This document shows positions 9,894-19,077 of a stretch of 64,000 bases of DNA, piece after piece (the first letter of the stretch is position 1; the number at the start of each line of letters is the position of its first letter). The notes under the pieces were generated by a model. That model worked only from the letters and a program-made list of their open reading frames with translations. It ran no database searches and was not told the DNA's origin. The position numbers and the translations under genes are program-made. The DNA comes from an uncultured Bacilli bacterium (GTDB lineage Bacteria; Bacillota_I; Bacilli_A; RF39; UBA660): contig CAKOWU010000005.1 in the NCBI GenBank assembly GCA_934129885.1, positions 62,001 through 126,000 on the forward strand, read 5' to 3'.

Positions 9894-9920
9894 AAATTTG
9901 GTATTAGTTACTAAATTTTT
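9892..9920. terminator. Bidirectional terminator between convergent genes
   Basis: AAAAATTTGGTA, loop TTAG, TTACTAAATTTTTTT forms a stem with one G-U pair and has T-runs on both strands. It overlaps both gene ends. Confidence 0.65.
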
Positions 9921-10416
9921 TTCTTACATTAGTATTTTCAGTACCAAAACAATTTTCTTCAAAGGATAAAAGTATATGTTCTAATCTTTCTAGTTCTTCG
10001 TTATCTTTAATTAACTTTAATATTTCATTTATATTATATTCTGTATATGCCAAAACATTAGGGTTTAAAAATATTAACTCTAAAAGAAATTCAGGGGCGT
10101 TTTGAAGTCTTGGACTTGCATATTTAATTGCATAAGCATTATGTGAAACAGCCTGTTTAACAATAAATTTTTTATTCTTAGCTTTGTCACCAGCATACAT
10201 TAAAGCAAGACCACAATTATATATAGCCGAAAGCACAATATCATCCTCGTCTTTTAGGACATCATCCGCATAATTTAATGTATTATAATTATTACTAACA
10301 GCAATTTTAACAATATCAAAATATTTTTTTACATCAGGGCCAGCGAACTTTAAAGCAATCGCATTATTTAAAATTGCTGCGAGGGCAACATCTTTATCGT
10401 TTTGTTCAATTACCAT
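9904..10416 (-). CDS. DUF4116-like helical repeat protein
   Basis: The protein has 170 residues built from about four repeats of roughly 35-40 residues. Each has the form VALAAILNNAIALKFAGPDV, with later copies IVLSAIYNCGLALMYAGD and IVKQAVSHNAYAIKYAS. This is the DUF4116 pattern (V..AVKNDG.AL.YAS..L), predicted to be all-helical and of unknown function. No signal peptide or catalytic motif is visible. The gene is monocistronic and converges with the DUF1848 gene. It starts MVIEQND after an AAGAGGGA-like site. Confidence 0.7.
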   Translation of the reverse strand: MVIEQNDKDVALAAILNNAIALKFAGPDVKKYFDIVKIAVSNNYNTLNYADDVLKDEDDIVLSAIYNCGLALMYAGDKAKNKKFIVKQAVSHNAYAIKYASPRLQNAPEFLLELIFLNPNVLAYTEYNINEILKLIKDNEELERLEHILLSFEENCFGTENTNVRKKFSN

Positions 10417-10688
10417 AAAAGATCCCTCTTTCCTAATTTTACCACTACATTATATAACTATTTATAAATTTGTCAAATTGCATTTAAGTTTTTAACATTC
10501 TCTATAAAAAATATGTTAATACCAGTATTTTAGATATTTCATTCTACTAATTTATTCTTTATTAGCCTTGCTATAATATTATAACTATTTATTTTTCTAT
10601 TTATTCGATATATGGTAAATCTACATTAATCATTATATTATTACTTCCCTTTTCTGATTAAAAAGTATAAATAAAAGAGTCTAAAATA
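10417..10688. other. Intergenic, nothing recognised
   Basis: AT-rich stretch between the DUF4116 and holin genes. I see no RNA gene, no convincing ORF and no strong hairpin. Confidence 0.5.
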
Positions 10689-11039
10689 TTATTTAAACCC
10701 TTTTTTCTTCATAAACCTATCTTCTATTTCTTTTGGAGCATCAACTCCAAGTTCTTTACAGTTTTCAATAATACTTATAAGTTCCATATATATAATATAG
10801 AGACTAACAAAAACAGAAACAGAATCTATGTTAAAGGCCATCCCCACAACAACTCCAATAACTATATACACAATTTCTGCTATTTTCTTCCCTATTCCGT
10901 CTCGCATTACCGAAGATTTTATTGCTTTATTTTTCCATGCAACATAATAGCCCGTTATTATATCAGTAATCATTAAAATAAGAGGTAAAAGGATTAGCCA
11001 ATAGTCATTTGAAAAATTTAAGTTTTGTAAAAAATCCAT
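10689..11039 (-). CDS. Phage-type holin (holin_4_1 / toxin-secretion holin family)
   Basis: The protein has 116 residues with three hydrophobic segments (WLILLPLILMITDIITGYYV, IVYIVIGVVVGMAF, VFVSLYIIYMELISII). Family landmarks are DIITGYYVAWKNK, SSVMRDGIGKK, and ELISIIENCKELG before a basic C-terminus. The ATG at 11039 has a GGAAGG site nine bases away; the ATG at 11057 lies upstream of that site. No endolysin or other phage gene is adjacent. This could be a phage remnant or a domesticated holin used for protein export or lysis. Confidence 0.8.
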   Translation of the reverse strand: MDFLQNLNFSNDYWLILLPLILMITDIITGYYVAWKNKAIKSSVMRDGIGKKIAEIVYIVIGVVVGMAFNIDSVSVFVSLYIIYMELISIIENCKELGVDAPKEIEDRFMKKKGFK

Positions 11040-11144
11040 TGTATCGTTCCTTCCCATTATATAATATACATAAACATATATAATCAGTTAATGGAAATGG
11101 CTATTCTTATCTCAAGATAAGTATTTTTTATATTTAAAACATAC

Positions 11145-11175
11145 AAAAAGTTCTATAAATATCATTATAGAACTT
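11145..11175 (-). terminator. Terminator of the TasA-like gene pair
   Basis: On the minus strand AAGTTCTATAA, loop TGATAT, TTATAGAACTT is followed by TTTG. This is a near-perfect 11-bp stem six bases after the stop at 11182. Confidence 0.8.
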
Positions 11176-11181
11176 AACTTA

Positions 11182-11796
11182 TTACACTGCTTGGTTACAT
11201 GCTCTTGAAATTGTAAGAGGTACAGCGATTTGAGCACCAGCAGTATTAAATGAATTTAAAGTTGCATCTACAAATTCTGCTTTAACAGTAATTGATGAAG
11301 TTGCCGCAGTATTATTTGCATACTTTGCTAAATTAGCAGCAGCAGTTGAGTTAATAGTATATTTAATTACTCCACCACCTGACACATTATAAGTACAAGT
11401 AGCAGTAGTACCTGAAACAGCAACTGTACATGCATATGTACCAGTAGATGTAACATTACTTGAAGTTAAAGCCGCAAGTGTTGCATTGAAATCACCCACG
11501 TTAGCAAATGTTACAGTATAAGTAACAGAATCACCTGGCTTTGTAAACGTTGACGTAAGTGTTGCTTCAGGGTAAACTGAAATTTTATTTAATGTAGTTG
11601 CAGTTCCGCCAGTAGTAAAACTACCTGTTGCTCCACTTTCTGATTTTGATATTTCTTTTATTCCACATCCCCAAGTACCTTTAGTGGAAACAGTACCACC
11701 GATAGATAAACTTGTGGAGAATGCAGCATATCCAACAGCCATAAATAATACAATGGCTAGTAATCCACCAATTAAGATGTTTTTATTATTTCTCAT
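11182..11796 (-). CDS. TasA/CalY-like secreted beta-sandwich protein A
   Basis: The protein has 204 residues. A short basic N-terminus and hydrophobic segment (NILIGGLLAIVLFMAVGYAAF) form a signal-peptide-like region with AAFSTSLSI at its end, as in the TasA/camelysin group. The mature part is rich in Thr, Ser, Ala and Val, with TFTKPGDSVTYTVTFANVGDFNA, the typical KPGD..Y...V.N.G strand pair. It is 29 bp downstream of a paralogue and has an AAGGAG site. It may be a surface or fibre-forming protein. No SipW-type peptidase is in the window. Function is inferred from sequence style only. Confidence 0.6.
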   Translation of the reverse strand: MRNNKNILIGGLLAIVLFMAVGYAAFSTSLSIGGTVSTKGTWGCGIKEISKSESGATGSFTTGGTATTLNKISVYPEATLTSTFTKPGDSVTYTVTFANVGDFNATLAALTSSNVTSTGTYACTVAVSGTTATCTYNVSGGGVIKYTINSTAAANLAKYANNTAATSSITVKAEFVDATLNSFNTAGAQIAVPLTISRACNQAV

Positions 11797-11825
11797 ATAT
11801 ATATTCTCCTTTCTTTTTTTTTAAA

Positions 11826-12404
11826 TTATGCTTGAGTTGCAGTAATTGTTCCTGTAATTGCTTTTGATTGATTTGCTGTTGAAGCAGTTCCTGAATAAGT
11901 TGCTTTAACCTTTATATTACAAGTCTTACTTGCCGCAAACGCAGTTGATGCATATGACGCACAATCATTAGTAACAAGTACTGTGATATTTCCTGATGTT
12001 TTAGGGGTACCAGGAGTTAATGCAGCACCATCAAATGTAAATGAACTTGCTAATTTAGCACTTAAATTACCACCATTTGAAACAACGAGAGTATATTCAA
12101 CATAATCTCCAGGTTGTGTTAACGTTGGAGTTAAAGTTACAGACTGATAATATCCACTCGCAAGTGCAGTACCCCATGAACTTGTCGCAGATGGAGTTGA
12201 TGAAGCAGAACAAGTAACTGCTCCTTTAGAATAACCATTATAACAAGATGGAGTTGCACCAGTAAAACCTACTAACCATTTACTAGTAACACTAGCCGTA
12301 CCTTTGATACTTAAACTAGTAGCAAACGCTGCATAACCTACTGCCATAACAAGTACGATTGCTAAAAGTCCTCCTATTAAAATACTTTTCTTATTTGTTT
12401 TCAC
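11826..12404 (-). CDS. TasA/CalY-like secreted beta-sandwich protein B
   Basis: The protein has 192 residues and starts with GTG behind AAGGAAGG. Its leader (SILIGGLLAIVLVMAVGYAAF) is almost identical to that of the next gene, and ATSLSIKGTASVTSKW follows. It has the shared TQPGDYVEYTLVVSNGGNLSA motif. Four cysteines (for example PSCYNGYSKGAVTC and NDCASYA) may form disulphides in the secreted form. It forms a two-gene unit with the paralogue at 11182. Same functional caution applies. Confidence 0.6.
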   Translation of the reverse strand: MKTNKKSILIGGLLAIVLVMAVGYAAFATSLSIKGTASVTSKWLVGFTGATPSCYNGYSKGAVTCSASSTPSATSSWGTALASGYYQSVTLTPTLTQPGDYVEYTLVVSNGGNLSAKLASSFTFDGAALTPGTPKTSGNITVLVTNDCASYASTAFAASKTCNIKVKATYSGTASTANQSKAITGTITATQA

Positions 12405-12530
12405 TTTTTCTTCCTTCCTTTCTACGTAGATAAGCCCTTACCTATCTTTAACTAAATAATATCATATCTCAAAATTAATGTAAACCGCTTATATTAAATT
12501 TTGCAAAAAATGTGTAAAGTATGTGAAATA

Positions 12531-15500
12531 TTATTTTTCGCTTAAACTCTTATAATATTCAAATCTCTTTATCGCATTTTCCTTATTAGCTTTTAAAAGT
12601 TCAAAAGCCTTGTCTTTATTAACGGCTTTAAGCATACTATAACGTGTTTGATTATTTAAAAATTCCTCATATAAATCAAAATTAGGTTTGCAGTCCAAAC
12701 ATAATGTTCCATTATATCTAAATATTGGAAAATATCCAGAAGTAGTTGCAAGTCTTTCCATGTTTACACTATTTTGCATACCGTCTTTAATTCCGTGTGA
12801 TATACAAGGTGTATAAGCGATTATTATTGATGGTCCATTATGCGATTCTGCTTCTTTAAAAGCATTTATAGTCTGCATCATATTCGCCCCTAAACTTACC
12901 TGTGCTACATATACATTTGGATAACTCATGGCTATACGTGCTAAATCTTTCATACTATTTTTCTTACCACTACTTGCAAACTGAGCTACGGCACCTTTAG
13001 GAGTGGCTTTTGATGACTGACCACCAGTATTAGAATAAACCTGACTATCAAGCACTAATACATTAATATCATCTCCAGAAGACATTACATGGTCAATACC
13101 TCCAAATCCGATATCATAGGCCCATCCATCTCCACCAACACACCAAACACTTGGCTTCACAATATAATTTTTAAGTTCCCTAAGGACTGGATGCTTCCCA
13201 TAATCTATTTTTTCGTAAACTTCTTTTTGAACCTCATAACTATTATCATTTAAGTATTTATCAAATAATTCGCATTTGTTTTCTTCCATATATTCTATAA
13301 TACGTTTTCTATTATTTTCATACCCTATAAGCACACCATATCCATATTCGGCATTATCTTCAAATAAACTATTAGCCCAAGGAATATTATAAGGCATATC
13401 TGGAACACTAGCACCATATATAGATGAACATCCTGTCGCATTGGCAATGATAAGATTATCGCCAAATAATTGAGTTAGTAACTTAATATACGCTGTTTCC
13501 CCGCAACCTGCACAGGCACCGTGAAACGCAAACTTTGGCATAGTAAACTGAATATTTTTAATGGTATTTTTAGGCATATGTTTATCTTTAACATTATTTA
13601 CTAAGTAATCAAAATCATCATCTACTACGAGTTTCTGGAAAGTAAGAGCTTTATTACCCGCCTTACCTGGGCAAGTATTTATACATACCCCGCAGCCAGT
13701 ACAGTTTTCTTTAGATATTCCAATTACAAAATAGTAATTACTACCTAATGCTTTTGTGCATTTTACTTTTATGCTTTCACTAGCATTTTGATATTCTTCT
13801 TCTGATAGTAAAAATGGTCTAATTACTCCATGTGGACACACCATAGAACACATTCCGCACTGAATACAATTCTCACTTATATAACTAGGTACTATATCAC
13901 TAATTTCTCTACCTGAAGCAGGCGTATTTTTAAAAGTACCATCTATCTCACTTTTAAAAACTGATACTGGAAGTTTATTTCCCTCCCTATGTTTAATAGT
14001 ATCTAATATATTATTTTCCTCAAAAGATAAATCTGTATAGTTATCATCCAAAGTAACTTCTTTTAAATATAAAGGAGCCTCTTTTATCCCAAGAATATTA
14101 TCTTTAACTATTTCATCGCCCTTTTTACAAAACTTATCTTTAATAAATTCTTTTAGATATCCTAATGCATTATCATAGTCTATTAAATCAGTTACAAAGA
14201 ATATAACACTTTCCATAATCATACTTATTTTGTTACCTAAATTACATTTACGTGCAAGTTCATATGCATTTATCATATATACTTTGGCATTTTTATCTTT
14301 TAATACTTTTTTATATGGACTTAAATAAGAGATAAATTCTTCTTCTGTTTTTACTGTATTTATAATTAATATTCCATCATCACTAATATTGCTTATCGGA
14401 TCAAAATCTTTTAAATATGCATCTTTCGTAATAACTATAAGGTTAGGATGTTGTACAAAGTATGTCTGTCTTATAGGTTTATCACTAAATCTTAAATGGC
14501 AGGCAGTAACGCCACCTGACTTTTTGGAATCGTACTCTGAATATTCTTGCACATAACTATTTGTGTAATTACCAACCACTGAAGTGATGGATTTAGATGC
14601 ACTAACCATTCCATCACTACCAAAACCATATATTAAGAACTCTTTTGAAGAATAAATATTTATCTCTTCATACGGTAAACTCAAATTAGTAACATCATCA
14701 TTGATACCAATAGTAAAATTATTTTTAGGATTATCAAGACTATCATAAACAGCCTTTATCATCCCAGGGGTAGTATCTTTACTAGATAAACCGTACCTAC
14801 CTCCTACTACGGTAATATTATTTGGTAAAGCATTTTTTATATCAAGATATAAAGGTTCGCCATTACTTCCAGCCTCTTTAGTTCTATCAAGTACCGCAAC
14901 TTTAGTAACCGTTTTAGGTAACTGACTAATTAAATGTTTAGCACTAAAAGGTCTATATAAATGAACTTCAATAAGCCCTATTTCGCCCTTTAAGTAATCG
15001 ATAGTCTCTTTTATAGTTTCACATACTGAACCCATAGCCACAATTACTTTAGTTGCTTTTTCGTTTCCATAATAATTAAAAGGTTTGTAATTAGTACCGG
15101 CCTTTTCATTAATCTTATTCATATAGTAAATAACATTATTTACCGCAGCATCATAATATTTATTTCTAGCCTCGGTCATTTGAAAGTAAATATCCCCATT
15201 TTGATTAGTACCTCTTGTTACAGGACTATTAATATTAAGAGCTTTATTTCTAAAATTTTGTAATGCCTCATTATCAATAAGACCTTTGTAGTCTTCATCC
15301 TCAAATACATTTATCTTATTTTTTTCATGACTAGTTCTAAAGCCATCAAAAAAGTGCATAAAAGGAAGTGAAGACTTTATAGCCGCAAGATGGGCTACTA
15401 TAGCCAGGTAGTGGGCATCTTGAACTGAAGAAGATGCGAGCATACAAAAACCCGTACCTCTAGTCGCATATACATCCTGATGATCTCCAAATATAGAAAG

Positions 15501-15854
15501 TGCGTGAGTTGCAAGAGATCTTGCAGCGACATGCATAGTACAAGGAAGCATTTCACCTGCTATCTTATACATATTAGGTATCATTAAAAGAAGACCTTGA
15601 CTTGCGGTATAAGTACTAGTAAGACTACCTGATTGTAAGCTACCATGAACCATTCCAATAGCACCTGCTTCACTTTGCATCTCCACTACTTTAACGTTCG
15701 TACCAAAGATATTTTTCTTTTCATTATTACTCCACCTATCTATAGCCTCTGGCATAGGGCTTGATGGGGTTATCGGATATATTCCTGCGACCTCAGTAAA
15801 CATATATGACGCAAGAGCACACGCTTCATTACCATCTACTGTTATTTGTTTCAT
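12531..15854 (-). CDS. nifJ: Pyruvate:ferredoxin (flavodoxin) oxidoreductase
   Basis: The enzyme oxidises pyruvate with CoA to acetyl-CoA and CO2, reducing ferredoxin. The single-chain form here has 1107 residues. Domains in order: EACALASYMFTEVAGIYPITPSSPM (domain I), the glutamate-rich CoA/dimer domains, two [4Fe-4S] motifs (CIQCGMCSMVCPHG and CTGCGVCINTCPGK), a proximal cluster cysteine pair in CAGCGET, and the TPP site GDGWAYDIGFGGIDH with LDSQVYSNTGGQ. The start at 15854 (MKQITVDG) has AGGAGG; the longer frame to 15923 runs over the promoter. It marks an anaerobic metabolism. Divergent from rpsD. Confidence 0.95.
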   Translation of the reverse strand: MKQITVDGNEACALASYMFTEVAGIYPITPSSPMPEAIDRWSNNEKKNIFGTNVKVVEMQSEAGAIGMVHGSLQSGSLTSTYTASQGLLLMIPNMYKIAGEMLPCTMHVAARSLATHALSIFGDHQDVYATRGTGFCMLASSSVQDAHYLAIVAHLAAIKSSLPFMHFFDGFRTSHEKNKINVFEDEDYKGLIDNEALQNFRNKALNINSPVTRGTNQNGDIYFQMTEARNKYYDAAVNNVIYYMNKINEKAGTNYKPFNYYGNEKATKVIVAMGSVCETIKETIDYLKGEIGLIEVHLYRPFSAKHLISQLPKTVTKVAVLDRTKEAGSNGEPLYLDIKNALPNNITVVGGRYGLSSKDTTPGMIKAVYDSLDNPKNNFTIGINDDVTNLSLPYEEINIYSSKEFLIYGFGSDGMVSASKSITSVVGNYTNSYVQEYSEYDSKKSGGVTACHLRFSDKPIRQTYFVQHPNLIVITKDAYLKDFDPISNISDDGILIINTVKTEEEFISYLSPYKKVLKDKNAKVYMINAYELARKCNLGNKISMIMESVIFFVTDLIDYDNALGYLKEFIKDKFCKKGDEIVKDNILGIKEAPLYLKEVTLDDNYTDLSFEENNILDTIKHREGNKLPVSVFKSEIDGTFKNTPASGREISDIVPSYISENCIQCGMCSMVCPHGVIRPFLLSEEEYQNASESIKVKCTKALGSNYYFVIGISKENCTGCGVCINTCPGKAGNKALTFQKLVVDDDFDYLVNNVKDKHMPKNTIKNIQFTMPKFAFHGACAGCGETAYIKLLTQLFGDNLIIANATGCSSIYGASVPDMPYNIPWANSLFEDNAEYGYGVLIGYENNRKRIIEYMEENKCELFDKYLNDNSYEVQKEVYEKIDYGKHPVLRELKNYIVKPSVWCVGGDGWAYDIGFGGIDHVMSSGDDINVLVLDSQVYSNTGGQSSKATPKGAVAQFASSGKKNSMKDLARIAMSYPNVYVAQVSLGANMMQTINAFKEAESHNGPSIIIAYTPCISHGIKDGMQNSVNMERLATTSGYFPIFRYNGTLCLDCKPNFDLYEEFLNNQTRYSMLKAVNKDKAFELLKANKENAIKRFEYYKSLSEK

Positions 15855-15916
15855 ATTTCTCCTCCTATTTATCTTATAAAAATTGTACCACTTTAAATAT
15901 TTAAAGTCTAGTGGTA

Positions 15917-15945
15917 TTGACAACGAGAAAGAAACATAATATAAT
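15917..15945 (+). promoter_or_regulatory. Consensus sigma-A promoter of rpsD
   Basis: TTGACA (15917-15922), 17 bp, TATAAT (15940-15945). Both boxes are perfect consensus. The start point would be near 15952. Confidence 0.85.
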
Positions 15946-15951
15946 TATAAC

Positions 15952-16105
15952 CGTGTGAATTTTTATGTAGCGTTATTTTGAAAATTATAATGTGTTTATT
16001 TCCAAATGGGATTACCGTGTAACTTTTGCTACAAAGTGATGGTATTAATTTAATACACCCTATAATTTGACAAAGTAACCTCTCACACTAGAGGGAGGAA
16101 AAAGT
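15952..16105 (+). promoter_or_regulatory. rpsD 5' leader, candidate S4 autoregulatory RNA
   Basis: A leader of about 150 nt precedes a single ribosomal protein gene. GTGTGA near its 5' end (15953-15958) can pair with TCACAC at 16083-16088. TCACAC also lies in the loop of a competing hairpin CCTCT/AGAGG (16079-16095) that abuts the GGGAGG site (16093-16098). Such mutually exclusive pairing around the start region fits S4 autoregulation, known for Firmicutes rpsD leaders. Identity with that Rfam family is not tested. Confidence 0.5.
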
Positions 16106-16708
16106 ATGGCAAGATATACTGGGCCAATGTACAAAAAATCAAGAAGACTAGGTTTTTCAGTTTCTGAAACTGGTAAAGAACTTGCAAAAAAGCCTTATAT
16201 TCCAGGAGAACATGGACAAGCAAGAAGAAAAAAACTTTCTAACTATGGTATTCAGTTACAAGAAAAACAAAAAGTTAGATTTATGTATGGATTAAATGAA
16301 AAACAATTCAGAAAGACTTTTGACAAAGCAGGTAAAATGAAAGGCGTTCACGGTGAGAACTTACTTAAACTATTAGAAAGCCGTTTAGATAATTTAGTTT
16401 ATCGTATTGGTTTCTCTACTACTAGAAGAGGTGCAAGACAACTTGTAAACCACGGACACGTTACTGTTAATGGTAAAAGAGTTGATATTCCATCTTATCA
16501 AGTTAAACCAGGAGACATTATTAGTTTAATAGAAAACGATAAAGAACTTGCTATTGTAAAATCTTCATTAGAAGCATTACATAACAGAGTAGACTATATC
16601 GCCTATGACGATAAGAAAATGGAAGCAACTTATGTTAGAATGCCTGAACGTAGTGAACTTAATGCTGATATTGATGAAGCACTAATAGTTGAATATTACA
16701 ACAGATAA
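16106..16708 (+). CDS. rpsD: 30S ribosomal protein S4
   Basis: The protein has 200 residues, the usual bacterial length. It starts MARYTGPMYKKSRRLGFS. The N-terminal rRNA-binding domain lacks the zinc-cysteine cluster of C+ forms. KQKVRFMYGLNEKQFRKTF leads into the S4 RNA-binding domain (LLKLLESRLDNLVYRIGFS, ARQLVNHGHVTVNGKRVDIPS). GGGAGG lies seven bases before ATG. It is transcribed alone from its own promoter, as in other Bacilli. Confidence 0.97.
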   Translation: MARYTGPMYKKSRRLGFSVSETGKELAKKPYIPGEHGQARRKKLSNYGIQLQEKQKVRFMYGLNEKQFRKTFDKAGKMKGVHGENLLKLLESRLDNLVYRIGFSTTRRGARQLVNHGHVTVNGKRVDIPSYQVKPGDIISLIENDKELAIVKSSLEALHNRVDYIAYDDKKMEATYVRMPERSELNADIDEALIVEYYNR

Positions 16709-16711
16709 AAA

Positions 16712-16735
16712 AATTGGAGCAATTCCAATTTTTTT
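16712..16735. terminator. Bidirectional terminator between rpsD and pgi
   Basis: AATTGGA, loop GCAAT, TCCAATT, followed by six T on the plus strand and preceded by A residues that serve the minus strand. Confidence 0.8.
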
Positions 16736-16750
16736 ATTATATCCTATAAT

Positions 16751-18043
16751 TTATTTTAATAATTTGAACATTTTCTTTTTATAAACTTCTACACCCGGTT
16801 GATTAAAAGGATTTATCCCAAGTAAATAGCCACTTATTCCACAAGCAAATTCAAAGAGATAAAATAACTGTCCTAGATTAAATTCGTCTTGACGTGATAT
16901 ATTAAATTTTAAATTAGGTACTCCACCCTCTACATGAGCTGCGATAGTACTTTTCATAATGCTTTTATTAATATAATCTAAACTTTTGCCTTCTAAATAG
17001 CTTAAATCTGCTAGATTATATTTCGAACTATCTAATACAATTTCATTAAAATCATTTTCTATATTAATAATTGTTTCAAACATATTACGTGAACCATCTT
17101 GAATAAATTGTCCCACAGAGTGTAAATCGGCAGTAAAAAGGGCAAGGGACGGGAATATTCCTTTATGTTCTTTACCCTCTGATTCACCATATAACTGTTT
17201 CCACCACTCAGAAGTAAAATATAAACTCGGCTCATAACTAGCCAATATTTCTATGCTTTTTCCATTGTTATATAATAAATTACGAATTACCGCATACTGC
17301 ATTGCCTCATTATTTTCAAATGAATTATTAATCATATTTTCTCTAGCATACCTAGCACCTTCCATTATTTTATCAATGTCTGCTCCAGATACAGCAATTG
17401 GTAATAAACCTACGGCAGTCAAAACTGAAAATCTACCACCAATATCATCTTTAATAATAAATGTCTCATAGCCTTCTTTATCCGCAAGTCTTTTTAAAGT
17501 TCCTTTTTCTCTATCTGTTGTTGCATAAATTCTTTTACTAGCCTCTTTTTTGCCATATTTATCTTCTAATATTTTTTTAAAGATTGCAAAGGCTATCATA
17601 GGCTCTGTCGTTGTCCCAGATTTTGATATTATATTAATAGAAAAATCCTTATCTTTAATAATACTTATTAAATCATTAACATACTTTGTAGAAACATTAT
17701 TGCCTGCAAAATATATCTCCGGATTATCACCACGTGTTTGATTATAAAAACTATGGTTCAAAAAATTAATCGCTGCCTTGGCACCAAGATAAGAGCCACC
17801 TATACCAATCACTAGAAAAACTTCACTATTTTTCTTTATTTTGTCCGCAGTCCTTTTTATTTTATTAAACTCATCTTTATCATAATCTACTGGTAAATCA
17901 AGCCAACCTAAAAATTCATTACCTTTCCCAATTCTATTTAAAAGTTCTTCTTTAGCAACCTTAGATTTTTTTATCATATCATTTAATTTATCATTTTCTA
18001 TAAACGGCAATGCGTTTAAATAATCAAAAGTTATTTTGTCCAT
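16751..18043 (-). CDS. pgi: Glucose-6-phosphate isomerase
   Basis: It interconverts glucose 6-phosphate and fructose 6-phosphate. The protein has 430 residues, the compact Bacilli-type length. Motifs include VIGIGGSYLGAKAAI (SIS domain 1), SKSGTTTEPMIAF (phosphate-binding), DIGGRFSVLTAVGLLP (the DxGGRFS signature), GESEGKEHKGIFP, and a C-terminal GVEVYKKKMF. All are intact. It is monocistronic and convergent with rpsD. Confidence 0.96.
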   Translation of the reverse strand: MDKITFDYLNALPFIENDKLNDMIKKSKVAKEELLNRIGKGNEFLGWLDLPVDYDKDEFNKIKRTADKIKKNSEVFLVIGIGGSYLGAKAAINFLNHSFYNQTRGDNPEIYFAGNNVSTKYVNDLISIIKDKDFSINIISKSGTTTEPMIAFAIFKKILEDKYGKKEASKRIYATTDREKGTLKRLADKEGYETFIIKDDIGGRFSVLTAVGLLPIAVSGADIDKIMEGARYARENMINNSFENNEAMQYAVIRNLLYNNGKSIEILASYEPSLYFTSEWWKQLYGESEGKEHKGIFPSLALFTADLHSVGQFIQDGSRNMFETIINIENDFNEIVLDSSKYNLADLSYLEGKSLDYINKSIMKSTIAAHVEGGVPNLKFNISRQDEFNLGQLFYLFEFACGISGYLLGINPFNQPGVEVYKKKMFKLLK

Positions 18044-18115
18044 ATTTGTGTACTCCTTATATTGTAACTTGTTTCATTATACATAATTTATAAAAATTAG
18101 TCAACGAAAAAAGAA

Positions 18116-18982
18116 TTAGTATTTGCCATTTAACATAGCTCTTACCTTGCCTGCTTCTTCTTTTATAACGCTTTCACTACTACACCCCGATATAATATCT
18201 TGAAGCAATAAAACCTCTTCTTCGGTAAATAAATCAGTCTGACTACTTCCTGTTTTTGATATATCATAATCATTCATTACATCGTTAACACACGATAATA
18301 ACGCTTTTAGTTCTAAATATTTTGCTTTTATCATGTCTACATGAGCCACCGCCTCATCTAGTCTTTGATATTTTTTTATCTCTTCCCACTGTTTCATCTG
18401 TTTATTACTTCTTATTTCACTAGCCATAGGTAATTTATCATTATCAAATAATAAAGTATTAAATTGAATAGTTATGTTACCACCTTTATTACAAATTACG
18501 AAGCCTGCATCCGTTATATATGCCGTTACTATATTAAATAAATCAAATAACTTAGACATTTCAAACGAGATCTTTCCATCACTAAATATTTTATCAAAAG
18601 AAGTGATAGTAATTCCAGGGAAAACCCCATCTTCATACCAAACAGCACAAAAATTACCAATTAGTAATAATTCATCTACTAATGTATCTAATGATTTTAA
18701 ATTATTTAAACAAATCTGATATGCCGTACATTTATCACCTAATAAATCAATATCACTTAATATCTTATTCATAGGTATGTATATGCTCTGCATATCATTA
18801 GGATCATAACCAAGTTCACTTTGAAAGTACCTTAGAATTTTATAATGTTTTATTTTAAATAATATATTTTTTGAGGCCTGTTTACCTGTTAATACATCTG
18901 CCATAACCGAAAAAAAATCTTTAGCCGCTTCATGATTTCCCCGAGAAAACTCTAAACAATCTTTTAATAATTTTGTATTCAC
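18116..18982 (-). CDS. Unrecognised 289-residue protein
   Basis: I do not recognise the family. The protein is probably cytosolic, mixed alpha/beta, with conserved-looking pieces such as YFQSELGYDPNDMQ, GNFCAVWYEDGVFPG, FVICNKGGNITIQFN and a charged helical C-terminus (LFTEEEVLLLQDIISG). An in-frame ATG at 19039 would add a hydrophobic leader, but GTG at 18982 follows a GGGGGG site by seven bases and gives a start VNTKLLKDCLEFS. I favour GTG. It is followed by a TasA-like gene 40 bp upstream in the same direction. Confidence 0.55.
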   Translation of the reverse strand: MNTKLLKDCLEFSRGNHEAAKDFFSVMADVLTGKQASKNILFKIKHYKILRYFQSELGYDPNDMQSIYIPMNKILSDIDLLGDKCTAYQICLNNLKSLDTLVDELLLIGNFCAVWYEDGVFPGITITSFDKIFSDGKISFEMSKLFDLFNIVTAYITDAGFVICNKGGNITIQFNTLLFDNDKLPMASEIRSNKQMKQWEEIKKYQRLDEAVAHVDMIKAKYLELKALLSCVNDVMNDYDISKTGSSQTDLFTEEEVLLLQDIISGCSSESVIKEEAGKVRAMLNGKY

Positions 18983-19077
18983 ATCAAAACCCCCCATCAA
19001 AATTATAACAAAAAAGAACATATGAGTAAAGAGTTTCATAGTTCTAAAAACATTGATATTATTACATATAAAATAAA

